Source of the DNA: Liriodendron chinense
Taxonomy: Eukaryota > Streptophyta > Magnoliopsida > Magnoliales > Magnoliaceae
Direction: 5' to 3'
NCBI GenBank assembly: GCA_003013855.2
Contig: ML058507.1
Span: 4,340,001-4,404,000, forward strand
DNA length: 64,000 nucleotides
Positions 43,385-55,244 of this stretch are shown here, piece after piece. The notes beneath the pieces are model-generated. The model did not search any database. It was given only the letters and a program-made list of their open reading frames with translations, and was not told where the DNA came from. The position numbers were made by a program, and so were the translations under genes. Within the stretch, counting starts at the first letter, position 1; every line of letters begins with the position of its first letter.

Positions 43385-44502
43385 GTAGGTAGGTTAGGAT
43401 TTCTTTCTGCATTTAGGATTGAATAAGTCTCATTGAGACAATGGAAGATGCTAGAATTGATCTACTTGCTACCTCAGGTACTATCGTTCTCACTCTCCTT
43501 TGTTTTATGTCATTGCTCTCATGTCATGCATATTGCATATCTTATTACATTGAGGACAATGTAAGATTTTGGTTGGGGGGTGAGATTCCTTAGATGAATC
43601 TACTAGCTTTTGTGACATTTCGAGCAATTATGTAGAAAATTTTTTATTTTTCTAAAATTCAAAACTCTTTTGGAAAACGTTGTTTCTATGCATTCAAGAT
43701 GATACAAGCATAAGAAGAGGAGATACGAAGTATGTGATGTTACAAGCTTTGAACTTCTCTTAATATAATGGTTTTATATGTGAATTCCCCTATTTATGTG
43801 AGTGATAGAAAATTTGAACACTTATACACCTAGTTCACATTACACAATTTTCATGGGTTGAAAGGATTATGTGATTTGTGGATTAGCTATACTTTGATTT
43901 AAGGTGTTGAGAAACCAAGCAGGGGTACGTTGTCCATCCTTGTCCATGGGAAAATAACAAAAGATATGGATTTCTAAAAATCCTATCTAATGTAAAAGAA
44001 AAAGGAAAGGAAGGATGAAATTGGGAATGATGGAAAAATGGTGGAAATTTCTGATTAGGGCTACCTACTACCAACCGGGGGATGGTCTACCCGTAACCAA
44101 AGCCGAAAATGGGATGTAGTGTGAAAGCCATCGGAAGGACGGTAAGACAAATTCCTGTCATAGGCTTGTTGTTGCTCTATACACCTTGAGATCTATAGTT
44201 TAGTTGATCTATGAAGAAGATAATCTCGAAAACTCATGAGATGAACTTTCACTATGCACACTAGGTTGAATTTGTTCAAGTTCTTCTATTTATCAACCAA
44301 TCAGCGGGAATTTCATATAAACACTTATTATGTTCTAAGAGTTTAAGGTTTCAACCTCTATTACCTAATTTCTCTAATTTTTATGCTTGTGTGTCTTGGA
44401 ATGTATAGAAGAATAGTTTCTAGAGGAGAGTTGGATTTTGGAGAATGAAACTTGTTTCACGCATGTTTTGCTCGGGACTAGCAAAATGCTAGTTGGGGGG
44501 TG
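43385..44502 (+). other. 3' untranslated region and PPT of the acidic-ORF element
   Basis: Non-coding. It contains ATTGAGGACAATGTAAGATTTTGG followed by a TTGGGGGG tract (43550-43582), a pattern common downstream of Athila ORFs. A conserved block lies at 44060-44165. The terminal tract TAGTTGGGGGGTG sits directly before the LTR at 44503. Confidence 0.7.
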
Positions 44503-46046
44503 TGTTGAGCTCTTAATTGTGCATATTCTAACCCCAATTCGTCACTCATTATGCATGGTTTTCATGATTTAAAGACTAATCAAATGCATAATTTTGTGGT
44601 TGTAGGAATGAAAGAGAGACTTCATCTTTCGGATGCTTTGAGACCCTTCTTACATACCTTGAAGATCAAAGGAAAGGAAGAACAAAAGAGGGAAGAAGAA
44701 AAGAAAGAAGAGAGAAGAAAGGAAAGAAAAAGGAGCCCCAAAAGGTGGTCCGACCGGTCAAGACCGGTCGGCCAACAATTCTTCCTTATATAGAAGCTGC
44801 TGGACCAAATTAGACAGGTCTAGACCGGTCTTGACCGGTCGGCCAGCCCTGTCCGATTTTTCAGCAACTTGTGCTATAAGCTCTGGTTTTTCATGCGCTA
44901 TGCAACCTATTACGCAATTCTGAAAGTTTTTAAGTCGGTGGAGCTTCTCCATTATAAAAGGACACGTAGGGCTCATTCCTAAGGTATCATAGAAGGCTTG
45001 GAAAGTTGTGGGAGGTGAAGAGAATCACCTGGGTTTTTCTATGTTTTTTTTAATTTTCCTTTGAGTTTTATTTTAACCTATTAATTTTTTGTCCAAACCT
45101 CTTAGCTAGGGCTAAGAGGTGAAGCTTTTAGTTGTTTACGATATGTAATTCAAATTAATTTAAGTGCTTTTGGTTTAATGAAGAACACTTCTAGTTTAAT
45201 TTTGAAATAAATTTAGTATTTTTAGTTAATCTTCTATCTCTTATGATTTCTCTTACATGGGATGTTTCTTTTGGTTTAATGAAGAACACTTCTAGTTCAA
45301 GTTTGAAATAAATTTAGTATTTTTAGTTAATCTTCTACCTCTTATGATTTCTCTTACATGGGATGTTTTGATTACTGAGATTTCTTAATGGGGTGTTGTT
45401 GATAGGATTTTGGGTTGTAGAGATTGTAGATCCATCATGATATGTTGGATGCTAGGATATCTTACAAACCAAGTTTCCTAAGTGCTTATCTAGAACTAAA
45501 CTCGATGGGGTTCTTATCTTTTGATTTAATTTGAGATAGGTGTTTATGTAATGATTTTGGTTCAATAGAAGTTCAATTCATGCTTCTAAATCAAGTCTAG
45601 CGATAAGGCTTGAGGAAGAATTATGAATGTGATCTTAATTATTTTGTGAAGGATTGAGCTGTGTGATTGGATACGCCTAATGCCTTAGTTTTTATGAGAG
45701 AATCAAATCAGTGGATAATTCATCTATGTTAGATAAGTTATTATAATCTGATTGCTCTATATTCTAATTGGATAGGAATAGAACTCCGATTCCAATTGAG
45801 TTATTGGCTTTAATGATTTAAATTGGCATTGTGAATGATTATAAGTAGATCATTGGCGCTCTAGTGCGTATTTTCCTAATTTAAAAAATAGTTTTATGTT
45901 CTTAATTTCCATCTATCAATACAAATCCGAATTTAGTCCATCTTAGTTATAAAGTTTAGAATTATTACAACCATCCCTGAGGATCGACCTCGATCTTACC
46001 GAGAATTATTACTACATCACAGCCTTGCACTTGAGGTGAGCGAACA
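44503..46046 (+). repeat. Athila-like LTR shared by two different interiors
   Basis: TGTTGAGCTC...GAGCGAACA, 1544 bp. It is the 3' LTR of the acidic-ORF interior on its left and the 5' LTR of the gag-protease interior on its right. A purine-rich block (44661-44742) is followed by palindromes at 44750-44771 and 44823-44842, then TATAAAAG at 44953-44960. Confidence 0.88.
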
Positions 46047-46052
46047 AGTTTT

Positions 46053-46070
46053 TGGCGTCGTTACCAGAGA
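46053..46070 (+). promoter_or_regulatory. Decayed tRNA-Asp primer binding site
   Basis: TGGCGTCGTTACCAGAGA, against TGGCGCCGTTGCCGGGGA at 60696-60713 (minus). The four differences are all C-to-T or G-to-A transitions. Confidence 0.8.
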
Positions 46071-46422
46071 TTAGGTTAACGGTTATAAATTTTGTAATTA
46101 GGGTATAGTTAGGTTAGGATTTATTACTTTAATAGGTTTTTCTCAAAAAAATTCTACTAACAAATTTTGTTTGTTTTATAGGATTTTTTTCACTAACATA
46201 GTTCTCCAATTCGGTACCCCGTTCTAATTAAGACTCCATAATTTTTATTTTTTTAGTTTTGTTTTTAGATTTTTTTAGATTTACTTAGTTTTTGTGTGTT
46301 TTATGCCCCATTGGGAGCGTGATCATACATCGCGACTTCTAAGTGAGGGAGGTTTAGTTGGATGATTAATCAATCACAGACGAGTTAGAAAATGTCTAGG
46401 AAATCCTTAATCGTCTGAAATC

Positions 46423-48920
46423 ATGGCTGAGAATGAACCACATAATGTTGAAAACGTTGAGCATGATGCACCACCAACTATGACAAATGTAATGAGAATG
46501 AGAAACGCTATGTTCCTCCGGTTAAAACATTGCGAGATTATCTACAACCGAAGAGAGCAACCACGTCTTCCTATATTATCTTTCCACTTAATGTAGGAAA
46601 CGTGGATCTTAAACCGGGAATTATCAAGTTACTTTCGAAATTCCATGGACTTAACTATGAAAGTCCATATGCACATCTGAGTGAATTTAAGGAGATTATC
46701 AATACCTTTCAATTTAATTATGTCTCTAAAGATGTAATCAAATTGAAATTATTTCCTTTCTCTCTAAAGGACAAAGTCAAATCATGGCTTCAATCACTTA
46801 AACTTAGAAGCATCGGGACATGGGCTGAGATGACCCTAGAGTTCCTTAAAAAGTACTTCCCGGTTCATAAAAATGCACTAAGGCATACCATCATGAATTT
46901 CTCCAAAAAATTAGATGAAACATTTTTTCAATGTTATGAGAATGTTCAAGGATTCTTATTAGAGTGCCCTCACCATGGTTATGAGAAGTGACGCTTGATT
47001 GACTTCTTCCATGACGGATTAAGTTCAAACATGTGCTAATTTGTCCAAATGATTTGTAATAGTAAGTTTTTAAACAAAACACATGATGATGCTTGGGATT
47101 ACTTTGATATGCTAGCTGAGAATGCCTAATCTTGGAACATCTCCAATTCGACTAGTAATCCCAAGTCAGCCCCAAGAGAGAAAGGAGTACAAGTATTAGA
47201 AAGGGAGGATGATTTAAACACAAAGGTGGCGGGTCTCATAAAAAAGGTTGAGGCCATAGAATTGAGGAGTGTTAACATGATAACCACCAGTGAGGCCGTT
47301 GAGAGTGTATGTGGTATTTGTGAGAGTGATGTTCACTTAACAAAGGATTGTCCAACAATCCATGCGTTTCAAGACATCTTGCAAACTCAATCGAATACTA
47401 CAAACACTTACCAACACCCCTTTAGTGGACCAAATTCTAACTTGAATAATCCTAATTGGTTGTGTAAACCGAATCTTAATGGGAAGAATGGACCCATGTT
47501 AAATACAAACAATGCTTCCCAAGGGCCTCCTCAAAAGAGTACTCTTGGGGATACATTGAACGCATTCATGATTAGACAAACTCAGATAAATCAGTCCAAC
47601 ATGTAGGCCATGAATAAACTTAAAATCTTGATTGAAAGAATTGAGACACACTTAGGAGTTAGGGAGCAAGGGACTGTTTTAACCCAATCTCATTCTAACC
47701 CCAAGGAACAATTGGAAACAAATACCAATTCTTCAACCCATCCTCACGTGGAACATGTTCAAGCCATCACCACTCTTAGAAGTGGTAAGACAATTGAAAA
47801 ATCTGAACCGGTGAAGGCCGCAAAGCCTAATGATCCAGTTGATTTTAAGAGTGATGGTGAATCAAGCAATGCTCCACAAGATGAAGAGCCAGAGCGTGTG
47901 TATAAACCTGTGGCCCCATTCCCCCAACGTCTTGTCTCAACCAAAAGGCCAAGTGAAAATCAGGACATCCCAGAAGTCTTCCAACATGTCAAAATCAATA
48001 TTCCCTTGTTGAATGCAATTAAGCAAATTCCTTTATACGCCAAATTTCTAAAGGATTTATGTGCCGTAAAGCGTAAGCAAAACGTGCACAAGAGGGCATT
48101 TTTTACGGAACAAGTTAGTGCCATCATACAACAAAAAACTCCCCCCAAATTCAAAGATCCCAGAAGCCCTACAATTTTTTGCATGATAGGAAACTTCTGA
48201 ATCAATAGAGCACTTCTCGATCTAGGGTCTAGTGTTAACTAGATTCCCTACTCAGTATATGAGCAACTTGGACTTGGTAAATTAAAACCGAATAAGATAA
48301 CTTTACAACTTACGAATCGCTCCGTTAGAATACCGAGAGGAGTAATTGAGGATGTGTTAGTCCAAATCGATAAGTTCGACTACCCGATATACTTTATCAT
48401 TTTGGATACACAAGCGGTTACAAATCTATGCACTCAAGTTCCCGTCATTCTAGGCCGACCATTCCTAGCAAGCACCAATGCCATAATCAATTGTAGGAAT
48501 AGAGTCATGAAAATATCTTTTGGAAATATGACAATGAAGTTGAATGTGCTTCATTTAGATAAACAACAAGAGGATGAGGATGAAAATGAGATCCACATGA
48601 TTAACTCCATAGATATAATTGTGGATGATAATAAGTCACCTTCAACTAAATTTTCTAAAACATTGAAAGTTTGCTTGGCTCATTCCAATAAAGAAATAAA
48701 TTTGGATATCGATGAGGCCTTAGAAGAGCCAAATTCTGAAAATTTTATTAACAAGACATCAACCACTGATTTGAACAATTTTGTTGTGCTGGAATTTGAT
48801 GGATTGGTGCTTGAATTGCCTAAGGAGAGGCAAATTTCTGAATGTGTAGTGGTTGAGGACCTATTCCAAACTACACAAGTAACCGAGAATGTCAAAGTTT
48901 CCTACACTCTAGATGAGTGA
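46423..48920 (+). pseudogene. Athila-type gag and protease, no RT or integrase
   Basis: Starts at the ATG of MAENEP. The gag capsid region (KLLSKFHGLNYESPYAHL, KSWLQSL, LEFLKKYFP) spans 46580-46980 with shifts and stops near 46500, 46989 and later. A CGIC..H..C knuckle-like motif lies near 47312. An APFPQRL..IPLYAKFLKDL region and protease-like ILGRPFLA (about 48450) are typical of Athila. The protease motif region reads LLDLGSSVN, with a stop after it near 48240; Athila proteases also carry DLG here. The frame ends at 48920. RT, RNase H and integrase are absent, so this element is non-autonomous as well as decayed. Confidence 0.85.
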
Positions 48921-49385
48921 TTGACATATTTTGATGATTGGGATGATCCTATGATCTGTGACTTTGTCAATGCCTTGAGAGAAACTTCACTGGTGCCCAA
49001 AAAGACTCCTTCTACGAAGTGTAACACCGATTTATCAATAGCGGAGGCACCGGTAGAACTTAATTTTGTGGAGACCATAAGGACTTGTGAAGAAGAATTC
49101 CAAATCTCCACATCTCTTTGGTTTGTTCAAACCGAAGAGCACCATCTCTAAGATGATCCTTGTTTGATTAATTTTTTTCTAGAAAAGTTGGAAAGGAGAT
49201 TCATAATTGATGATTTCAAACCGAATAAATTCTCCTTTTCTAACACATGGGGTGATAACTTTGAGAAATCCACTGAAAATTTTCAGCAGGATTTTCAATG
49301 GATTAGAATGACAAACATCACCCATGTGCATTATGAAGTAGGATGGTGGATGGTATTACGAAAAATCTTTTACTCCACCTCATAA
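48921..49385 (+). pseudogene. C-terminal module shared with the acidic ORF
   Basis: After a TGA the same frame continues (FDDWDDPMICDF), with another stop near 49149. Short matches in the same order link it to the C-terminus of the acidic ORF: FVETIRT..ISTSLWFVQ vs FVEETIQT..VSPPSWVLQ, DPCLINFFLEKLERRF vs DPFLINYNPIQNLRRY, and WWMVLRKIF vs LWMVLMRNL. The two interiors therefore share a module where pol would be expected. Function is unknown. Confidence 0.6.
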
Positions 49386-50554
49386 TCCTGTTAGATTCCA
49401 TTCCTTTGGATGATTGCGTATCAAGATTAACCTCCTAGTTTGACGGAGGTAGAGCGCAATTTTTATTAGTTTAAATTGTTTAGTTATTTGGAGTTGTAAA
49501 CTTCCATGATCGATTCTCTCAGGTACTCTTATTCTCACTCTCCCTTAGTTATATCATTGCTCTCATGTCATTTATGAATGCATATCTTTTTACAATGAGG
49601 ACAATGCAAGATTTTGGTTGTGTGGTGAGATTCCTAGATGAATCTAGTACTTTGTGACATTTCGAGCAATTTTTGCATGAAAATTTTTCAATTTTTCTGA
49701 AAATTCAAAAACTCTTTTGGAAAACCTTGTTTATATGCACTTGGGATGTTACGAGTATGAGAGAAAGAGAGATGAAGTGATTGATTGTGAAGCTCTTAAA
49801 AACCTGTAATATAATAGTTATCTATATGAATTTTCCTATTTATATGATCAATAAAAATTTGAACACTTTTGAGTCTAGTTCACATTACACGATTCTCATG
49901 GTTTGAAAGGATTATGTAGATTTGTAGATCGGCTAGACTGAGATTTAAGGTGTTTAGGAACCAAGCCGGGGAACTTTGTCCATCCTTGTTCATGAGAAAT
50001 AAGAGAAAAGAATGGAAGATATTAATTTCTAAAAATCGTATCTCATATATATGAAAGGAAACAAAGTTGGGTTATTCATTGAATATATGTTGTGGAAAAT
50101 TCCGAAAAGGGCTACCTATTACCAACCAGGGGATAGTCTACCCATAACCAAAGCTAGAAATGGGAAGTTGTGTGAAAGCTGTCAAAGGAACGGTAAGGCA
50201 AATTCTTGGCATAGGCATTTGGTTGATCTGTACACTTTTTGACCTTCAGTTTCGCTGATTTATGAAGAAGATAATCCTGAAAATTCTTGAAATGAAGATT
50301 CACTATGCACACTAGACCGCACTTGTTCAAATTCTTCTATTTCTCAATCAATCGATGAGGATTTTATGTGAAACACTTATTATGTTTAGGGAGTTTAGGA
50401 TTTCAGTCTCATATTATTAAGTTTCTCTGAATTTCATGCTTGTATGTCTTTGAGTCCATTGAAGTATAGTTTCCAAGAGAGAGTTGAGCTTTTAGAGAAG
50501 AGATTTGTTTCACGCTTGTTTTGCTCGGGACTAGCAAAATGCTTGTTGGGGGTG
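49386..50554 (+). other. 3' untranslated region and PPT of the gag-protease interior
   Basis: Carries the same landmarks as 43385-44502: ATGAGGACAATGCAAGATTTTGG near 49596, the conserved block at 50105-50216, and TTGTTGGGGGTG before the LTR at 50555. No gene is visible. Confidence 0.7.
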
Positions 50555-52565
50555 TGTTGAACTCTTAAATTATACATATTCTAACCCCATTGCATCACAT
50601 TTTATACATGATTTCCATGTTTAAAAGACTATCTAATGCATGTTTTATGATTGTAGGAACGAGAGAAAGACTTCACCTATTTGACGGCTAAAAGGACATT
50701 TTAAGAAGTCATTTGATGAGGAAGAAAGATGGGCCAGAGAAATAGAAGAAAAAGCAAGGAGAGAAGAGAGAAAGATAGAAGAAAATAACAAAAATCAAAG
50801 GGCTTGACCGGTCATGACCAGTCATGACTATTGAGCCATGAATATTACATATTCTAACCCCTTTTCATCATCACATTATGCATGGTTTTCATGTTTAAAG
50901 ACTAATCTAATATATGTTGACTTCACCAATTTATGGTTAAAAGAGTCACTTTGTATGCTTTGAAGACTAATAGAATAAGTGCTAAAAGGTGGAGGAAAGA
51001 AGAAGAAAGAAAGAAAAAAGAAAAAGAAGAAAATATGAAAAAAAAATCTCCAAGACCTGTCCCAAGACTTATCACAGGATCTGTTCCAAGACCTGTCCCA
51101 AGACCGATCGCCAGACAGGTCTACACTAGTCTAGAAATACAATTCTTGCTGGACTATTTTTGTGATTCTTAAACCAGTCGCCAGACAGGTCTAAGGTGCT
51201 CCAGAAACTCCGATTTTCAATTCCAAGTTTCCAAATTGTGGAAAGACTCCACGGATTCTCAAAGTTTCTAAGTTGGTGTGGGATTTATCTTATAAAAGGC
51301 CACCTCCTCTCCCTTCCTAAGGCATCTAGCAACGTGGGGAACAAAGAGATCAAGACCTGAGAGGCTTCCTAGCCTCCTACAACTAGTTTTCTTCTTCTTC
51401 TAGTTCTAGTTTTTAGTTTTTAATGCTTTCTTTCAGCTAACCTCTTAGCTAGAGCTAAGAGGTGAAGTTTGTAGTTTGTTTCAATGTTTTAATTCATTTC
51501 TTCAAGTACCCAGCTTATTTATGGATTTTCAAGTTCTAGTTTGAATAAAGTTTGGATTTTTAGAAGTTTTGTGAGAGTTTATGTACTCCGGACATGAGTT
51601 CCTTGCAATTCTCTGAGATTACCATGATTGGGTTGTTTGAATTTGAACTGTAGTAACCCTTGAGCATGTCATAGTCTCTTGGCATGGCTGTTACTCCGAA
51701 GGCTATAGATTTGAATGCTATGTGCTTCATTAGAACTAGAAATCTGATTTTCAGATTTAAGTAAGACTGTCTGTGCTTAAATGTTATATCCTCCAATTAG
51801 ATGAGAGATGGAACTTTGATTCTAATTGTGTTGTGCCTGGATGAATGGATTAGCATTGGACTACTACAAGTGGATCCTTGATGCTCTAGTTCTTCTTATT
51901 TTCAGATTTTTCTATTTTATGTGAAAAACTATTTTTCTAAACTTCTTAGATTCTAGTTATTAGAGTAGTTGGAATTGTTTACCTCTTTCCTGTGGATCGA
52001 CTTCGGTCTTACCGAGAATTATTACTACATTGCAGCCTTGCACTTGAAGCGAGCGAACAATGACTGGTCAAGATCGGTCGCCCATCTCTTTGCCCATAAC
52101 TCCAGCAAGTGTTAGAGCCTGCTGGACTGCTGCCCAGACCCCTCCGACCGGACAAGTGTAAAATTTCAGGATTTTCAGATATTTCAGCAACTTGTGCTAC
52201 AAGCTCCAATTTTTCATGCACTATGCAACCTATTACGCAATTCTGGAAGTTTCTGAGTCGGTGGAGCTTCTCCATTATAAAAGGACACCTAAGGCTTGTT
52301 CCTAAGGTGTCATAAAAGGCTTGGGTAGTCGTGGGAGGTGAAGAGGATTGCTGTGGAGCGTCTGTAACTCCTCCGAATCGCGTTTTTCTAAGTTTTTCTT
52401 AAATTTTCCTTTGTGTTTTAGTTTAACCTATTAATGGTCGGCTAAACCACTTAACTAGGGCTAAGAGGTGAAGCTTTTAGTTGTTTACAATGTTTAATTT
52501 GAATTAATTCAAGTACTTTTGGTTTAATGAAGAACACTTCTAGTTTAAGTTTGAAATAAAGTTAG
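50555..52565 (+). repeat. Athila-like 3' LTR, split by a nested solo LTR and truncated
   Basis: The outer LTR consists of 50555-50828 and 52065-52565. It matches the LTR at 44503 on both sides (TGTTGAACTCTTAAATTATAC start; CAGCAACTTGTGCTACAAGCTCC and TATAAAAGGACACC downstream near 52277). A second Tat-1-family element inserted at 52566 separates or removes the rest. Confidence 0.85.
50829..52059 (+). mobile_element. Nested Athila-like solo LTR, TSD ATGAC
   Basis: Starts TATTGAGCCATG (TG changed to TA) and ends GAGCGAACA, 1231 bp. ATGAC flanks both sides (50824-50828 and 52060-52064). Without it the outer LTR reads GACCAGTCATGACTGGTC, a perfect 18-bp palindrome, so the integration was at a palindrome centre. 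Its own repeats are decayed (AGACCTGTCCC, AGACAGGTCT near 51050-51190). Confidence 0.9.
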
Positions 52566-54656
52566 TGTTGGGGTCCCAAAAGTCAGTACCCTCTAGAACA
52601 AATCAACTGGGCACGTGTTTAGAGAAAATCCCACAAAATATCATCCCACGCACCCAAATACCCAGATTTACAAAAGATCCAGTACTTAGCCATTTTCACC
52701 GGTGGACCCCACGAATCACCGTGATCAAAACCCTCCAAAACTCAACAGACACCTTCTTTATGAATTATGATAAGCAGTGCATGACGATTCACCAAGAAGT
52801 GAGCTTCGCAAGCCCTTCGTTTCGTAAAACCCAATTTTGCAAAACACGAGTACGTCAAGCGCACCCATTTATTCAGCCCGACGCACCCTTAAATTCATGA
52901 AAATTCAAAAAGTATTTCCGGATGTATTTCAGCTCTGACGCACCCAAAAATAGCATGACGCATCCGAAAAATACCTTCGACGCGTCCATAAATTCAGACA
53001 ATACGGAACTGTAATTTCAGGGTGCATTGGACCTTGACGCATCCAAAAAATCGTCCAGCGCATCCATAAAATAGCTCGACGCACCCATTAAAACACCAAA
53101 AACCAGCATAGCATTTTTTGGATGCATTGGACTCCGACGCACCCAAAAAATAGCTCGACGCACCCATAAAATCAGCACATTTCAAAATATCATTTTGGGG
53201 TGCGTCGGAGCTCCCACGCACCTATTTGGGGGTGCGTCGAAGGCTTTTGGGGGTGCGTCATACGTGGCAGCCCCTCATTGGTCCTTGTCCGGTATTTTCA
53301 GGTATAAATACCCCTCCCACTGTTCATTTGTACAGATTAAGAGAGAGAGAGAGAGAGCCATTATCCCTTGAGTATTTGGGATTTACAGCTGGAAACCCTC
53401 ACCGGAATCCTTCTCCGACCACCGGAAAACTTTCCCAGTCACCGGAATCCCTTTCCGATCACCGTTATCATTCGCCGGAAAATCACTCCGACCAATACCA
53501 CCGCAGGTCTGGATTATAAAAAATAATAAGTGTGGGCGCGCACTCGAAAATTCAACATAATTCGTACTTGTATTTTCAGGGTGCATTGGACTCCCACGCA
53601 CCCGAAAATATCTCGACGCACCCGAAAATTCAACTTAATTCGGACTTGTATTTTTAGGGTGTATTGGATCCCAACGCACCCGAAAATTGTCCCACGCATC
53701 CGTAAATTCAACAAAAATCAGGCATTTAATTTAAAGGTGCGTTAGAGCCAACACACCCATAAATTAAGTCCCACGCACCCAAAAAATCAGCCAATTACAG
53801 AACATGTTCATGGGTGCACCGGACTCAATTTTAAGTGTTTTCAAGTTCCGCTTGAGCCTATTTTGGGTATTTCAAGCGTTCCGGACGCAATGGAATGGTC
53901 AAATGGATGTTCCGGGATCTCTAACAATGAGAAGAACTGCGTATCTTCGAGGTTCAACCCGGTTCAACGCATTGAATGAAATCACTTCTCGAAAAGGAGC
54001 TGCCAGCATCCATAATTATGCAAATATGTCATTATTTATATCTATTGTAAAGATGTGATCCGATTCGGGTTGAAAGCTAGGCAAACGGGACTATGGTTAT
54101 CACAATAAACCATATTAAAAGAGTTTCAATTCTCTACAAAGCAATTGTTATGAACTGCCACAACACAATAGTCGATGCCCTACCCATTCAAACGGCATCC
54201 GTCGGTTGGGCTACGCAGGTACACACAACTGTAGAATGAACTTCCCGAGGTCACCTGTCCATACATTGACAGGCGCGGGCCCAGAGTCATCCTTCCCAGT
54301 CATAAACCCTGATAGTCTCAGTCCTGATCTCCGGTCAAAACATGGGACATAGACATCTGACTAATACAAAGGTGGTTCAGTCCATAACAAAACAAATACA
54401 GGTCTCTACGACCACAAACTCTAAGATCATAGTCCCTGCTGACTAGTCTTCTGCCTTTTAATCAAGGGCTCGTGCCAGATCACGGCCTGGAATATACATG
54501 ATCTCAGGATCTCTGGAATAAAAATCGCCTTGCGATATCTCTTCTTGTGTACCTTTTGTGAATGCTTGTGATTGTTTATGAATGTTTCCATTACTCAGAA
54601 CCCTAGAACAACAAAACACAAGAAAACTGCGTTTGAGCATTTTTTTAGTTCTAACA
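52566..54656 (+). repeat. 5' LTR of the second Tat-1-family element
   Basis: TGTTGGGGTCCCAAAAGTC...GTTCTAACA, 2091 bp. TATAAATA at 53303-53310 follows ATACGTGGCAGCCCCTCATTGG. GACGCACCC/GGGTGCGTC repeats occupy about 52830-53270 and 53570-53830. A GA run lies at 53341-53357. Confidence 0.88.
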
Positions 54657-54659
54657 AAC

Positions 54660-54680
54660 TGGCGACTCTGTTGGGGATCG
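54660..54680 (+). promoter_or_regulatory. Primer binding site resembling tRNA-Arg
   Basis: TGGCGACTCTGTTGGGGATCG lies three bases after the LTR. Plant tRNA-Arg 3' ends give TGGCGACTCCACTGGGGATCG, three mismatches by my recall. Tat/Ogre elements are known to use tRNA-Arg. Confidence 0.7.
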
Positions 54681-55244
54681 AACCATACCAGAATCTCTGG
54701 TTACTCTGAGTATAGAAACGCTCTAGGAACAATCATTTGCAGACGCGAACGTATACGTAAGAGGTCTATCGTGAGGCATAATGTTTCGGCGCCCTCGGGC
54801 GCCAAATTGGCGACTCTCAAACGGAATGTTCTTCCCTTCATCTTTAAGGCAATAGACGGTAAAGTAAAAGCTTTTCAAACCCATGAACTCCCACAACTAC
54901 ACGTATTTGTCTTCTTCTTGCCTATTCCTATTAGTTTATTCACTGCGATCGATGGGTTCACGCTCCCGGCCGCATTTACGAACTATTCTAACGATTTCTT
55001 GACACCGCAGAATTAGCAAGATAGTAACACGGACAGAAGAAATGGCATGCTCCATGACGATTTTGTGCACCTTCCTTGTTGCTAGAGGCTTCAGCTTCCC
55101 CCGTTTCACCGCAATCGCAAGACCAAGCTTAGAGTGGCAGATGGTTGAGACCCAAAGGTAGAAGAAGGAACAGAAGAAAGCCTACATCGTAGCAGCATAT
55201 AGGCAGGCGAACGTTGCAAGGCCTCACCCCGTGATCAGGAAATA
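54681..55244 (+). other. Leader of the second Tat-1-family element
   Basis: Contains a GC-rich inverted repeat GGCGCC-CTCG-GGCGCC (54788-54803) and, just after it, TTGGCGACTCTC, a partial repeat of the PBS. A broken frame from about 55040 (WQMVETQR, KKEQKKAYIVAAY) looks like a gag N-terminal extension with stops. Confidence 0.5.

Noticed and set aside
54582..55016. 144-codon ORF across the LTR-PBS junction.
   Set aside because: It starts in the LTR and runs through the primer site and leader with no domain, so chance openness is likely.
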